DNA of 64,000 bases from Synchiropus splendidus (lineage: Eukaryota > Chordata > Actinopteri > Syngnathiformes > Callionymidae), in assembly GCF_027744825.2 (NCBI RefSeq), contig NC_071342.1:12233501-12297500 (forward strand). The letters are read 5' to 3'. Within the stretch, counting starts at the first letter, position 1. Every line of letters begins with the position of its first letter. Shown piece after piece: positions 27,536 to 39,725 of this stretch. The position numbers and the translations under genes were made by a program. The notes beneath the pieces were generated by a model, which saw nothing but the letters and a program-made list of their open reading frames with translations, made no database searches and was not told the origin of the DNA.

Positions 27536-29599
27536 TATATTCTTACTAGAAGTAGTAGTAGTGGTGGTATTAGTAATAATACCAATAGTAGTAACTCTGG
27601 TGATAGTAATAGTTAAAGAATGTTGTTTGCTTTTTTTTTTTTTTTTTTTATTGAAATGTTATAGACTTATACCTGACGTTTTATTTTATCATTACTATTA
27701 TGATTAACAACAGTCAAGTGGATAATGTTGAGGATTTTTTTTCAATGTTTATTTTGGTTTTTCTTTTCATGCCCACATTGGTTTTTTTTTTTTTCCTTAT
27801 ATAGTAAAATAAACATTATACATTATCACCTTTGAAAGACTGAAGCCATATTATAGATAATGCATCTTGGCGTACACTTTTATATTATTCTCATTTTTCA
27901 TTTTTTTATAATTTACTTATTCATTTGAAGTCAGAACAATGATGTTAAACAAAGAAACCCTGTCATCAAGTTTTTAAAATCGGTCATCAGGACCAAACCA
28001 TTACTTCAGGTGCATTGAATATCAAATTATACTTTACATTTTGAGCAGACCTATTTCTGTGCCGTGTTCAGACCTTGATTTAATTTCACGGTAAAGAGAA
28101 TTGTTAGTGTAACTTGGCTTTCAAAGAAAAACTGAAAGAGAAAAGAGAGGGTGTGGGGAAAGAAAAGCGGAATATTTAATTACAAGTTTGAGAGATTCCA
28201 CCGCCTGTCCTCGGCTTTTCAAAGCTGTACAGACAAGAGCATATCTGTGGAATCAGAGTGCACTCAATTCACCAGCTTGTAGCTCGCACAGACTCTTATT
28301 GGCTGCTGTCCTCCTAAGACAAAATTGGAGGTGACCATCAATGCGAGCGGAGGTGGGACGTTCAAATCTTCAGAAGAGCGTAATGGAAAGTAATGTGGAG
28401 GATAGTTTGCGGCCCAAGCTGCCGGTTCAAAATTCTCTGAAAACTCCGGATGAACCCGATCTTTCATTCAACAAGGCAAAGACTTTTTTCATAGAATATA
28501 TTTTTAGCACTTTTTTGCTCCACTTGACTCCAGTTTCTTAATAATCCATGACACTCAGTGTATCTGGGACTGAGCTGGGATGGGGGCTCAAGATCGTCCC
28601 TCCCTCTGCTACGCCTTAGCTGAAGACACATTATCAGAAGTGGGACAGACCAACTGCATTTCTGTGAGGATTACAATGTTGGGACGACCGACGAGACTCC
28701 AAAATTGAGATAGCACTTTCACGTCCCTCCTGTTTTTCCCACTCTGCTGCCGGTTTGTTCCCTGAAACTTCAACACTGGAATCATGGCTGCTTGCTTTAG
28801 GGAACATTCAAACTGTAACCACCAACCACTTTTTGAAAAACAAGATGAGTGCTTTCAAATTGAGAGGGTTCATAACTTCACTTGGAACCTTGAGTCATGT
28901 TCAAAGAAAAATAACAGCAGTTTTGTCTTCAGGTAGAGAGAATGAATATTTACCAGCCAACCTACAGTACAATGCCTTTACAGGAACCATGACACTAAGC
29001 GGAATAAAGATCCTTGTAATTCGTGCTCTATTGTTGTTCCTTAGAAACCAATCTCAGCATAGTTATCTCTGCATGTATGGCGTCAAAAAGAGGACGTCAG
29101 TTGTCCTCCAACCTCACAGCACAATAGATGCTGGTTCGTCTTGTTGAAGCACGAACGTACTGTATATTTGAGGACTCATATTACCTTAAACAGCCTTGTG
29201 TGTCGTTTTCTTGGGCATTATGGGGTTATTTTCAGCGGGTCCCAAATCAACATGGGAGTTTGCTCGGTTTTCTTCTAAGGTAGCACAGAGTTTGAACTAT
29301 GAATCATCACAACACATGAATCTTGAATGTCCTAGATAACGGCTGTGAATTAAACAAGTAGTATTGAAGAAACATGGTGCGAGAATTGTGGTGCAATGCA
29401 TGCGTCATCAAAGGTAACTCACCTCAGTGAGTAATTCTGTCTGGATCCTAACTTCTCTGCACTTTTTCTTCCATCACATTTATTGACTCGCACCATCCAC
29501 TGGCACGACTTGACTCGCTGTTTGCAAAACGGATTCATTCTGACAGGTGCTTGCTTTATTCTTGTCTGCAAAAATCATATGCCCAGAGTCAAATAGTCA

Positions 29600-29890
29600 A
29601 ATGTGACGATGTCAGCAAATGTCTGTCTGTGTTGTCCCCCAAAAAGTTATGAATAGATTTCAATGAAATTCAAGGGGGAAATCAATAAAAATAATGTTGC
29701 TGTGGTGTTGTTGTTACATTTTTTGGGGTTCCTACAATTGGACAATCCAAACCCTAACTCTAGAACTAAATGCTCTGACACCAGATGAATCTTACTGGAC
29801 ACCAACAACCTATAAAAATGAGCCTAAAATGTGGGTGCAAAATTATGGTGGAAATTAGCCTCTTAGTGGAGGTAGGCACTTTCTGCATGC
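29600..29890. repeat. Likely fish interspersed repeat
   Basis: The text AAAAAGTTATGAATAGATTT with CAATGAAATTCAAGGGGGAA near 29641-29680, ending in TTAGTGGAGGTAGGCACTTT near 29864, resembles a common fish repeat in which a 'plea' of AAAAAGTTATGAAT is followed some hundreds of bases later by a GGAGGT...GCACT end. No second copy is in the window. The class is unknown to me. Confidence 0.4.
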
Positions 29891-31193
29891 TTTTTTCATT
29901 TTATCTGCTTTCTTAGGTGTCGTACAGGATCGTCTTACGCTGTGGTCTGTTTCACGTCATGCCAAACATCAACTGAGAATGGACTGAGGCAATAATTATC
30001 CTGTTTTGGAAAAAAAAAAAAGCCACCAAAAGGGTCAGAATGAAATGAAACATCCAAAGAGATCTGCTTATTGGAAATTGTTTGTTGTTACCTTGTCAGG
30101 ACAAGACGCCCAACAGTCAGACAGTTGAAGAGATAAAACAAAGCAGCAAAACGAAGCTGTCAAAACTGCTGACAGCCCAAGAAAGCCTTCGTTTCCCTCC
30201 TGCTTCATTTTCATTACAAATATCTTTCGCCTGCGGTATGTGTACTTGTTCTGTGCCACTGTGTTTCAGGGAAATGAGCCTGTTTATCTGTCAGAAATGA
30301 CAAGATAATGAAGGCTGCTTACCCCCACACCCCGATCGTCAGCACAATGATCCATAGCGTGTTAACAGAGGGAGAGAAATGGATGAGAATCGCAAGATAA
30401 CCAACGTCCGCACTAAGTTGTTTAAAGTGACAGTGATAGGTCGCGTTCGCATGCAAAACATTTGTGACTAAAAGATTTTGCTCGAAAATAAAAAGGGTCT
30501 CTGTGTTGATGATTTTCTATGCAAAAATAAAGTTTTGTTCTTTTGTGATGTGGCCACTAATATAAAATTGTTGTTCTCTTATGAGGAAATTCTACTCTTG
30601 ACCACTGCACAGCATTCCTCGATCTGTTCCTTCACGTATCTTTAGTTCTCATTTCACCAGTCAAATGGCGTTCCAACTCCTGCCTATGGCTACAAGCTCT
30701 GGGTGGTCATTGGAAGAACCAGATCACAGATACCCACAGTCCAAATGAGTTACTCTCCCTGCGAGACCATTAAAGAGAGGGGGAGTGGCATCGTCATTTA
30801 GTGTTCAAAGCAGGTGGCTTGGCTGTCTCTATAGGATGCCTCCCTGGTGAGGTACTTTAGTTCTGTTGGACTGGGAGGACGGCTTTGTTGACCAGAGAAC
30901 GTCTCCATTTCCAGAGGTATCTGGAGAAATGGGTATCTTATTCTTCTGTCTCACAGATGCAACCTCAGATTACAGTGCTAACTGGATGGATGAATTTCCA
31001 ATGCTCAAGGCGAACAATGCAAGCGTCAAGACAAGAGAGAAAAAGACATATGTTCCAGAGCCCAATAAACCAAACGCCCACTCACTAGTCATCGACAACT
31101 TTTAGTTGACCAGTCGGCACATGACAGACACACCAGCATGTCCGATTGTAGTGTTGTAAGTGAATAAAAAAGAAAAAAAAATGATGTAAACAC

Positions 31194-31241
31194 TTAGTAT
31201 AGTATAGTTATAGTTATATAGTATAGTTATATAGCGTATAG
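31194..31241. repeat. Imperfect TATAG tandem tract
   Basis: Iterated TATAGT and TATATAG units (AGTATAGTATAGTTATAGTT from about 31196). It is low-complexity with no other feature. Confidence 0.85.
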
Positions 31242-32116
31242 TTTCAGCATTGATGGGTCCATTGTGAAATGTTACCATACTTTTTGATGGTCCCGAAGCC
31301 ACAGATATTTCTCCTTTTACTGCGGGTCATGCTAAGCTGCCTCGGACACATGCACTGAAAAGTGAGTGATGACGTCACGACTTGTTGACTTGTGAACCCA
31401 TCGGTGAATACGCGATTACAGTCGACTAGCTGTTGCAGCCTTACTGCGGTCATTTTTTGGTTCCCTGGAAGAGAATGAAATAGACAGTGAAGTCAATATA
31501 AGTTCACCAAGAAAGCGTGTGTGATGCAAATGACAATTTTTGTTGTGAAGTTAAGCAGAGGAGTGCTTTGCTAATGCTAACCTTCAGTAGCCTTGCGTGA
31601 TTTGAATGTGACCCCCTGCCCTGCCTAAAAGTTTTTTGACAGTGGGAGGAATCTGTTGTTCCATTCTGAAATGGATTTGTTGCAGATGAGCCGCAAGGAC
31701 AATTCATTGGCTCTTTGGTTCATATGAACTTTCTTATCCATGCATCTCTTTTTCTGGAGCTGTTTTCCAAGACTGCGGGGGAGCTCCTGGAAAGGTCACC
31801 TGGGCAAATCACTGCACATATATAGCGAGTCAGCCACTCACACATTAATACTATCCAGTTCCAATTAGCCAACAACATCCGGAGGGACATTTCTTCTCTT
31901 TTAATACCATCAGCAGTGTGTTTTCCTCCGAAGAAATAACGCCTCTGCTTGTGTCTCAGTGCTGCGAGAAAAATGTGCGTTCAAGATGATTTTAATTTGA
32001 TGACATTCTCTGCTGTTGCGAGCATCTGTTGCAGTCAGAAGACAAATGCTGTTGTTGTTTTTTCCTTTTTAATCCAAGAGCTACCATTTGTTTTTGTTTT
32101 GTTTTTTCACCCGCAG

Positions 32117-32244
32117 GACTACAACGATGAGATCAGGCAGGAGCAGCTGAGGGAGCTCTCCCTGTTGAATGGTTCGGACGACTCCAACCGAGGCAGGGCA
32201 GCACAAGGACGGAGCACACGGCCGGCGACTACAACATCCACAAG
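32117..32244 (+). CDS. khdrbs2: khdrbs2 exon: QUA2 end and start of the RG linker
   Basis: A 128-base exon entering in phase 0 and leaving with two bases (AG) of a split codon. It encodes 42 whole residues beginning DYNDEIRQEQLRELSLLNGS, continuing DDSNRGRAAQGRSTRPATTT and ending ST. The preceding exon ends FLVP, giving FLVPDYNDEIRQ across the junction, an invariant stretch of the Sam68-like family that closes the QUA2 region. The NRGRAAQGR segment starts the arginine/glycine linker that is methylated in relatives. The EQLREL wording is khdrbs2-like. The acceptor is CCCGCAG and the donor is GTAAGG from 32245. The AG completes to AGG (Arg) with the first G of the next exon. Confidence 0.95.
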
Positions 32245-34443
32245 GTAAGGTTTTAGTAAGACAAATATATTTTATTTTATACACTTTTCAAAGCAATGCA
32301 TTACTTGTGGCATAGCGCTGTATTATGCATTATTCTTTGCTAGTTTCCAGTGTGTGTATTTCCTTTAACATTGTTCAGGTGAGTAATGCTATGATTTTAG
32401 CTACAGTGAAAAGACAATATTGTTCCTGACATCACATTATTTGATGGAGTTTTCCAACTGTGTGATGAATTCAGCTGCTCTCCTCACCTGGAAACGGCTA
32501 TCTTTCCTTTTCGTCTCGGGAAAGTGTAGTGCCATAAAGGAAGCCAATTTACTGCAGATCTGCAGAGGCTATGTTATGTGACAAATGTTCCTGCAAGAGA
32601 GGCGGCTGCTGTGCTTCTATATAACAACAAGCGGAGGTTGAAATGTGTAGCAAACCTTTTGAATTACAGGATTTTTATTTTTTGTCCTTAAAATTATCTG
32701 AGGCTTTGCGGCACATTTCTGCAGTTGTTTCTCCTGGCTCATTATAGGCCCCAGAAGTTTTCACAAAAGAGCGAAGCACAAATAACACACGGAAACATCT
32801 TGCTAAAGTCACACAACTACACGAGTTCACCACAAACTTTTTCAGTTGGATATCGCGTATTAATTTTAGGTGTCACATTGAAGTCACAGTGACTGAAGAA
32901 CATTGCCTCCCTTGGTGTTAAATATAGATTCAAATCTTGGTTACCAAAGCAATTTGTGCCTCACAAGTCCTAGACACTGCCCAGGACAAACTTGGTGTTG
33001 GCTTGCATGCTGCATTGGTTTTCTCTCTATTTATGGCTGACTACTTCACGGCGGCTTGCGATTGATTTGCCTTGTAATTGACTTGCATTATGTCCAGATT
33101 GTCTCCCGCTTCTTGGCTAATGGGACAGTTCCTCAGGTCCGGCCTTGTTAGAGTTATCCGTGAACAGATGAATCACGTAAAGTTTTCCCGATACCCAGAG
33201 CAGGGAGACTAAGACTAAATACACAATGTGACCAATTGACATTGAGCTCCATTGGAAATCTAAAAAGAACAACTGACCCAAAGCTAACAGCAGCTTCCAC
33301 TACGAGCAAGCTCCCCCTCTCCTGTCCTCTCTTGGGGCTTTTTCTCAAACCAGTCCAAGCACAAATGCGGGTATCAGGCTTTGGTCTGCAGCTGTTGGGT
33401 TCAGATCCTTTGGGAACTTAACATGGAGAAAGACCAGAGAGCAGCACGCAGAAGACAGATGGTGATGGAAAATAGGCGCTTTGCCAGGAAAAATGGAGGA
33501 GAAATAGATGTTAGACATGAGAGGAATATTGTACGTGTCAAGTGATTGCTCCTCTGTGGAGAAGTTTTCAACAAAAGATGGATAAGCAATATTATTGGGC
33601 ATTGGTCATAGAGATGGCAGATCATCAGTGTCCACCTACCATCACAATTAAAATTGAAATTATTAAACCAAATGTACTGTAATTCACGAGTCTACATTGT
33701 GAAGTCAGATGTACATGTTTGGACCTCGATAAAGTCTCGCTGTGGTCTGATTTTTTGTTGGTATGGGAGTTCAATTTCAACTCGATGGTTTTCTACTATT
33801 GCACTCATTTAACATGGATCCTGGCAAAAGGCAGATCTAGGAATTTAGCACCGCCCTATTCCCATGGATCCGTCTCTAAAAACTCATTTGAGATGTTAGT
33901 AAGCCATCCCCCCCAACCCTCCAGTAATTTGTATTTAAAAATTAATCTCATTAAATCCATCTTCCTGTTCTGACTTCTCAGAAAGTTGTGTGGCAAATCC
34001 CCTCAACACTTGAAACAGGACCAAAACCCGAAACCAGAGAGGGCAAACTCGACTTTGATGGTTATTTTTAAACACTTATTATTTTCATCTTGCAAACTTG
34101 ACACTGCTGGAGGGAATCTGGGGATGTGTGAAATGTCATGAAAATTACTCAATATGGATTCATATTTGCAACCTGTGCACGCATTTGCGCAAAGCGACTA
34201 GAAAGGCAGGCGTGGATGTTTTGTCCGTGAAAAGCAAACATGTTTGTTCATGGCAGTCAAATCTCTCAGCAGGTTTACTGCACACAGCAAAAGGTACTTA
34301 TAAGAATTGAGTATTGCCTGTGAAATATATTCATCAATCATTTTCCTTTAAGTTGTATTTTTGGATCCGAGGAACGAACACTACCTGCAGGATGGCGCAG
34401 TGTCTGTAAATTCAAGCAAGCAGAATAAACACTGGCTATCTAG

Positions 34444-34676
34444 TAGTGATGGGTAGATGAGGTATCATGAAACAGTATTGCAGGGCTGATGAAACAGTGA
34501 CCTAATTTTCAGAGTCCACTCAGTGGTGCTCTTGGTTTCAAAATGATGTGAGGTTTCATTGAATTTGTTTTTACAGCAGACAGTGCCATCTGGTGGCCTA
34601 TGAAAATCAGGACACTGTTTCATGAAACCTCATCACTCCTTCAATATTGTGTCATTAAACCATCTACCCATCACTA
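34444..34676. mobile_element. hAT-like MITE, complete copy D
   Basis: The termini TAGTGATGGG and CCCATCACTA are perfect inverted repeats for ten bases, and the inner arms (GTAGATGAGGTATCATGAAA and CTGTTTCATGAAACCTCATC) are also mutually inverse. The flanking octamers CTATCTAG (34436-34443) and CTATCTGG (34677-34684) match at 7 of 8 bases, the 8-base target duplication expected of hAT transposition. The element is 233 bases, encodes nothing, and must have been moved by a transposase supplied elsewhere. It is the reference copy for the family in this window. Confidence 0.85.
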
Positions 34677-36013
34677 CTATCTGGCATAACTTCCTAAAAT
34701 AAATAAACAATAGTTAACACCTAATGGTTTTAGATGGTTGAAAACATGCTTCTGGAACTGTTTGAAGTACTAGCACATTGGCGTCCCTCATGAAAAAGGG
34801 TGTGGAAATGTCCAGTGCTCCACACAATCCTCAGTACTGGTTTACACCTAACCATCCTCACTCCCATGGCGTACTATATTGACATTGGGAAAGTGGACTT
34901 TTGTGTCCTATATTAACAACAAGACATTTGATGTATCAGGCTTTCTATTGAAGCACGTTCCACATTTCGCGGCATGTCTGTGACACTTAAGCAAAGTACA
35001 TAGGTTGGGGTTAGATAAGGTACGGGATGGGCCGCCTTTTGTTCTATACCTAGCAACGTGTCAATTGCTATTTAAACCTCCTTGTGTTTGTATCACCGTG
35101 ACTTCCTGACAGCACCATCACTATGCAGGGAGCCAGGGAAGAAGCTATAGACAGCAACTGACATCCAGTGTAATTCAGTGAAGGGAGGTTCCAAACGCCG
35201 CAGTGGTGCTCTGTATATGAAGCACTGAGTGTCCCCAGGTGTATTTAGGCCTTTACCTGATCAGACATATCAAGCACAGAGCCAAGTGAGGCATGAGTGA
35301 CATTGGTATGTTTCTGCACATAGTTTTGCATTCTCTTAGATTGTTTCCTGCCAATGTAGTTGGGGGATCTGTGCGAGAAAGACAGTGGAATCCAGTGCAT
35401 GGCTAATTTACATGTGGTTTTCATATTTAAATGCAAGTGTGGAAAGGGAGGCGCCGGGAACTCCAACATCCGTGCGCAATTCCACGTTGATTGGCATTTT
35501 CTACTTGTACATATGGTAGGTTTCAATATGAAATCTGTGCGAGTCTTTGTACATGAGCCCCTTGGAAACTGACTAAGAGAAAATCCTTGGAATTATAATG
35601 ATGTACAGTCATCCCAAGTCCAAATTTAGCACATTGGTTTGCTTCTTCATGTAATGTTAGAGTTGTTACTGTGTTACAAAGTGGAAAAAGAATCCTTCTT
35701 TTTCCCATTTAACCATGTGCAAACAGATCTAGCAAACTTAGATGTGCTTTCTTTTAGGTCTTGTTTTGAAAGGAGTCTAGGTTTCAACTTTCAGAAATAC
35801 ACAACCAACATGAGGACTGTCTGAGGAAGAAGCTATTGCACTAGCTTGCTTGATACTTTCAAATTGAATGTAGCGTGTCGCGGCTGTGTCGGAGTTATGC
35901 AGGGATGGAAAAATAGTACCCTTTTTTTTTCAAATAGTGCAGCCACCAAAGTTGATACGCCAGAGAGTGACGCATTAAGCAGGTTTCAGAGGATGCTGTG
36001 GGACATTTTGACT

Positions 36014-36033
36014 AAAAAAAAAAAAAAAAAAAA
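36014..36033 (+). repeat. A20 run upstream of an exon acceptor
   Basis: Twenty consecutive A residues lie 45-64 bases upstream of the 36079 exon, about where branchpoint selection takes place. The pyrimidine tract between it and the acceptor is weak (GTCTGCTTGTTTGATCTAACAG is interrupted by purines). Confidence 0.95.
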
Positions 36034-36078
36034 CCTGCCGAGACGCTGCCATATTTGTCTGCTTGTTTGATCTAACAG

Positions 36079-36262
36079 GGTCCACAGAGGAGCAGGAAGG
36101 AGCACAGCAGCACCTCGGGCCTTGACGACGGTGACACACGGCAAACTTCCCACCACCATTGCAACAAGGGAGGCACAAGCGCAGCGAGCCAGGGGGGCGG
36201 CAGGAAGCGCTGCATACAGACCCCCGCTGTTAGCAGCCACACATGAATCATACGACGACTAT
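36079..36262 (+). CDS. khdrbs2: khdrbs2 exon: Arg-rich linker and start of Tyr-rich tail
   Basis: A 184-base exon. Its first G completes an AGG codon with the previous exon; then VHRGAGRSTAAPRALTTVTH and further residues follow, to end AAYRPPLLAATHESYDDY. Only this frame is open throughout and continues both neighbours. The region corresponds to the RG/proline linker of the family and its end (AYRPP...HESYDDY) aligns with the conserved GYRAPPP...HEAYEEY-type segment. Relative to what I know of mammalian khdrbs2, proline and RG repeats are much reduced: only four prolines occur before the YRPP. The acceptor is CTAACAG, the donor GTAAGT. Other open frames, including antisense ones, overlap the exon and are shadows. 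The family's SH3-docking prolines may thus be partly lost (inference). Confidence 0.9.
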
Positions 36263-37040
36263 GTAAGTCCAATCCTGAGGTTCGACTTCAACTGTCTTAA
36301 TCACACATAATCCCCTTCGTGGGATCTGTAGTCGTATGATTTAAGATTTAGAAATGAGGCTGTGGCATTAAATGGAGCAGAAAAGTTCCAACACCTGCTT
36401 TGATTATTCGTCATGCAGTTTGACTTGGAATTACACTAGTCTGGTCGAGGCTGTTACTCTGGCTGGGAGGGGAATTGTAAACACTATCACGATGATGTAC
36501 AGTGTATAATCACGGTATGAGACAAATGTGTTGCTGGTGGGAGCGAGTCAGGATTGCACAGGCAAAGAGACAGCACGGTCCAGATAATTATATGATGGGC
36601 ATGCGGATTTATTCCGAGGTGGATGGAGGGGGACAGCTGGAGGAACTGCGAGTCAATCATTCTGACATTCCACCTCCTGTAAAGAGGTTTCTCCTTATAG
36701 TTTAGGTTATTCCTGGCATGAGTCAAAGACAGGTGGCAGGACCGATGGAAGGCTTTCTGGTGTGGTATAATGAAGGGCCAGTCACCGACATCATGAGGAG
36801 GACAGTGTAAAAAATGTAATGCTGTGCTGACCCAGGGTTCGGGCTTGACATCATAAAACCATAATATAAACCTCATTCTGAAAGTTTTCTTTTATTTATT
36901 TGCATATACTTTTGGACACTATTAATTGAACAAGTATTTCAAGTGAATATATGAGCGGATCAAATAGCATGTGAATATACCCAAATCGAAGTTGTGTTTT
37001 GTTCCAAAGTCCCTCCTCAGGTTCCATTCTTTTGAAACCT

Positions 37041-37445
37041 TAGGCTGTGTTCCATTTCTCACCCTAACACTCGTTTTTGACCCTAACACTCAGTTTTGCG
37101 CGTTCACCTGTAAGTGTAGTGAGTCCCAATACTCCTAAGACAGAGGGCACTCGCCGTTCACCACCTGAAAAGATCCCTTCAAACCGAGGGAGCTCCAGAG
37201 CTGACTTGAAACAAAGTAGGGATATGAAGTGTGGATAGATTTCCAGGGTACCAAAGTACTTTATTTAAAAACAATGTTGGATAGGACAAGAGGGACATTT
37301 TAGTAACAAGGACTACTGCTGAATGTGAGCAAAACAGCGTTACAGGGATCGAAATTCATGTCGTTTTATTTACAGTTGAGGGTGGGGCTATGGAAGCCCA
37401 CCTACAAGTAGCTTCTACAAAAAAATACACTTTGGAAGGGACAAT
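37041..37445. mobile_element. Possible non-autonomous DNA element
   Basis: The left part reads GGCTGTGTTCCATTTCTCAC and CCTAACACTC twice, and the right part ends GGAAGGGACAATGTG, a loose inverse of the beginning. This wording resembles fish elements starting GGCTGTGTCCCA. The termini are diverged and no clear target duplication was identified. Confidence 0.3.
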
Positions 37446-39427
37446 GTGTTGCCACCACTGAGATGCCTTTCCACACTCCCTCATCCATTATCATCCTGAG
37501 GTCATTGCTGGCACAGATTAAATGCTGTTCAACCCCAGCCGCGATCAGCATGGAAGCCTGTAAAAGTGCCGTTGTCTGGCTTTGGTTTGTACCTTTCTCC
37601 AGTCATGTTGGAAACACGCGCACTTTGAGCTGCCAAGAACAGAAGACGGTGATGATCACACCCATGCTAGTAAAATTATAATTCCCTGCAACTGAACAGA
37701 TTGTGTGGTGGGCCCCCTTTTCCACATGGCTTTGACTGATTTAACCTTGCACTTAAGCGGGCATCTCCAGTCCATCATATTATGGCCCAGCAGTTGGCTT
37801 TCCCTTGCGTCTTCTGGGAAATCAGCAGGGTCTGGGGAGCTGAGGCCACCTCCTAAAAACCCCAGTCAATTCCAGGGTCAAATTGGCCTTGAAATGCCAC
37901 GTGAGCACCATTGCTGCCTCAGGATATTTTCTTTGCTGTACCATTGAGATCTTATCAAAAACATCGGATGGAAGTGACCACGGAATGTTTTGTGACTCGC
38001 ATTCATAAGCAGAGAACAGTGTGACTACACGGGTGAAGATGGTCTCTTGACCATTGGCTGCTAAAATCGTTCTCATTCCAGATCAAACACAACAGAAACC
38101 TTGGTGGATGTATGCCCTTAGATCTGACAAAATTCCTGAAGGTCACGCCAATTCAAGGTGATCTGCAAGTTTCAAGCAAATGAAAAAAGGCAACACTTTT
38201 ACCAGTCTATTTCCTCAGAGCTTTCCGGCTAAGAAAAGCCCCCGTGTGTGCCGGCAACTGAAGATTGGGCTGTCTGCACGGGGAAATGCACAGCACAGTC
38301 TCATTACCAAACCAAATTGAGTTCTGATGTAGAGCCTGTGTATTTCAGAGAAGTGAAAAAGCCAAGCATTTCTTCTCTTTGTAATTGGAGGTTGGGAAGG
38401 AGCATGCCAGCGCAGAGACTAGGGATTACGGGGAGATGAGTTTGTCCTGAACATTTTCTTTTCACATATCTCACCATTCTGCGACATTAGACCATTTCTG
38501 TAAGCGCGTTTTCCAGAAAACACCAAGACCTTTTTTTTTATAAAAGGGTTCAGGTCTGTTTTCTTTCTTTTGTTTTTCACACTGCAAAGCTCCTTGTTAT
38601 CCTTGCTTGGCAGTTGTGAACTTGCTCTAAGGAAACATAGTTGTAGCTACGGAGGCTTTCATATCCATGTCTCTGGGAAGGTAAAAGTGTGTTTTGTGTC
38701 GGCCTCCAGAGACCAGTTTGATTCATGGGCTCTGGCAAACTGTCAGTCAGTTTCACAGATGTGATACAGTGAGCATGTCCGTAATTGCAACTCTGTGAGA
38801 CGGGGAATTGATTAAAAACTCAAGACTTGACAAAGCCGGTAGTTATCATGTAACAATGTCGCCTTTTATTGTGAATAAACCCAACCGTCCTTCCTCTTGC
38901 TCTTTCAACTGGGTCTGTCCCGTAAGTATTTCCCTTGAAGTCACAGCTAGCCGATATTGATTTGCATGCGAATGGATTATGGAGCCCTCTGTAGATTAAA
39001 CGCCAGGAATTAAAAAAAGAACTCTCCTGAGATGCCTTGCTCTTGTTTACACATGTTCTCTGACTATCGTAAGCCTCCAACGCCACAGATCATCCTTAAA
39101 AAAGCTTGGCAAAGCTTCTGCGCTCTCGGAAGACTTTGAAATTCGACACTGTAGTTTATTCTTTTGGTCTACGCATGCACTGGCGACTGCTTCTTGAAAT
39201 GAATGCCACAATAAACTAGTTCCTGGAAATAATTAGCTCAAGTTATTATTTATTTTATTTTTTATTTTTTCAAAAATACACCCTTGCTGCGATGGGTGCA
39301 ACAATAACCCACATTAAGTTTAAATACATTTATCTTGCTGAATGGTTTTAGGTTTTTCTTTTCTTCACCAAATGCATGTTTGTATGTATTTACCAGAGAA
39401 CATTTTTCACTGTTGTTAATACAAATA

Positions 39428-39725
39428 TATATATAGGCTGTCCAAAACAACGTCAACACTCAGGCAAAAGGGTATGGTTGGTCAGAATACATTGAACGAC
39501 CAAGTTATTCCACGAATGGATTTTTTTTTTCTTCACTGATCTCTCGAGCACATTCCAAGATGAATGTAAGGATTGATCGGACTCAAATTGTGACAGAGTG
39601 GAGCAGGATGCATCATTTCTGCACATGGATTAACCCGCGCAGAGTCCAGACCTTACCCCCTGTGAGAATCTGGTCAGACTCTGGAGACAGTGGTGATATT
39701 GCAGAAGAGTAGTGAAACAAAGCCA
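39428..39725 (+). mobile_element. Tc1-like transposon remnant
   Basis: A short frame reads SPDLTPCENLVRLW from 39635 (AGTCCAGACCTTACCCCCTG onward), which resembles the conserved C-terminal SPDLNPIENLW segment of Tc1/mariner transposases. Upstream, GCACATTCCAAGATGAATGT and GATCGGACTCAAATTGTGAC match the preceding region of the same gene, and GTGGTGATATTGCAGAAGAG matches its later part. Between ENL and the later part about 60 codons appear deleted. Stops and frame breaks throughout mean it is a dead copy. The start near AGGCTGTCCAAAACAA may be the element's terminus. Confidence 0.55.

Larger units (their letters stand above)
18542..32116 (+). other. khdrbs2: Intron of khdrbs2 (13.6 kb)
   Basis: Donor GTAAGT, acceptor TTCACCCGCAG preceded by T-rich sequence (32080-32106). 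It holds an AT microsatellite (19464-19530), an ATT microsatellite (27474-27532), an interspersed repeat (22331-22725), element fragments near 22262 and 23530, a 26-T run at 23978-24003, an 18-base tandem duplication at 25582-25617, a repeat-like stretch at 29600-29890 and a TATAG-rich tract near 31194-31241. The open frames are short and resemble no known protein. The segment 26560-26660 is complex, non-repetitive sequence that could be conserved non-coding DNA, but only alignment could tell. Confidence 0.9.
32245..36078 (+). other. khdrbs2: Intron of khdrbs2 (3.8 kb)
   Basis: Donor GTAAGG, acceptor GATCTAACAG. It contains the complete MITE copy at 34444-34676 and, 45 bases upstream of the acceptor, a run of 20 A residues at 36014-36033. 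Open frames are short and unrecognised. The rest shows no repeat or gene signal. Confidence 0.9.

Noticed and set aside
35975..36272. Three antisense frames over the 36079 exon
   Set aside because: They are shadows of the real + strand exon and of the A20 run.
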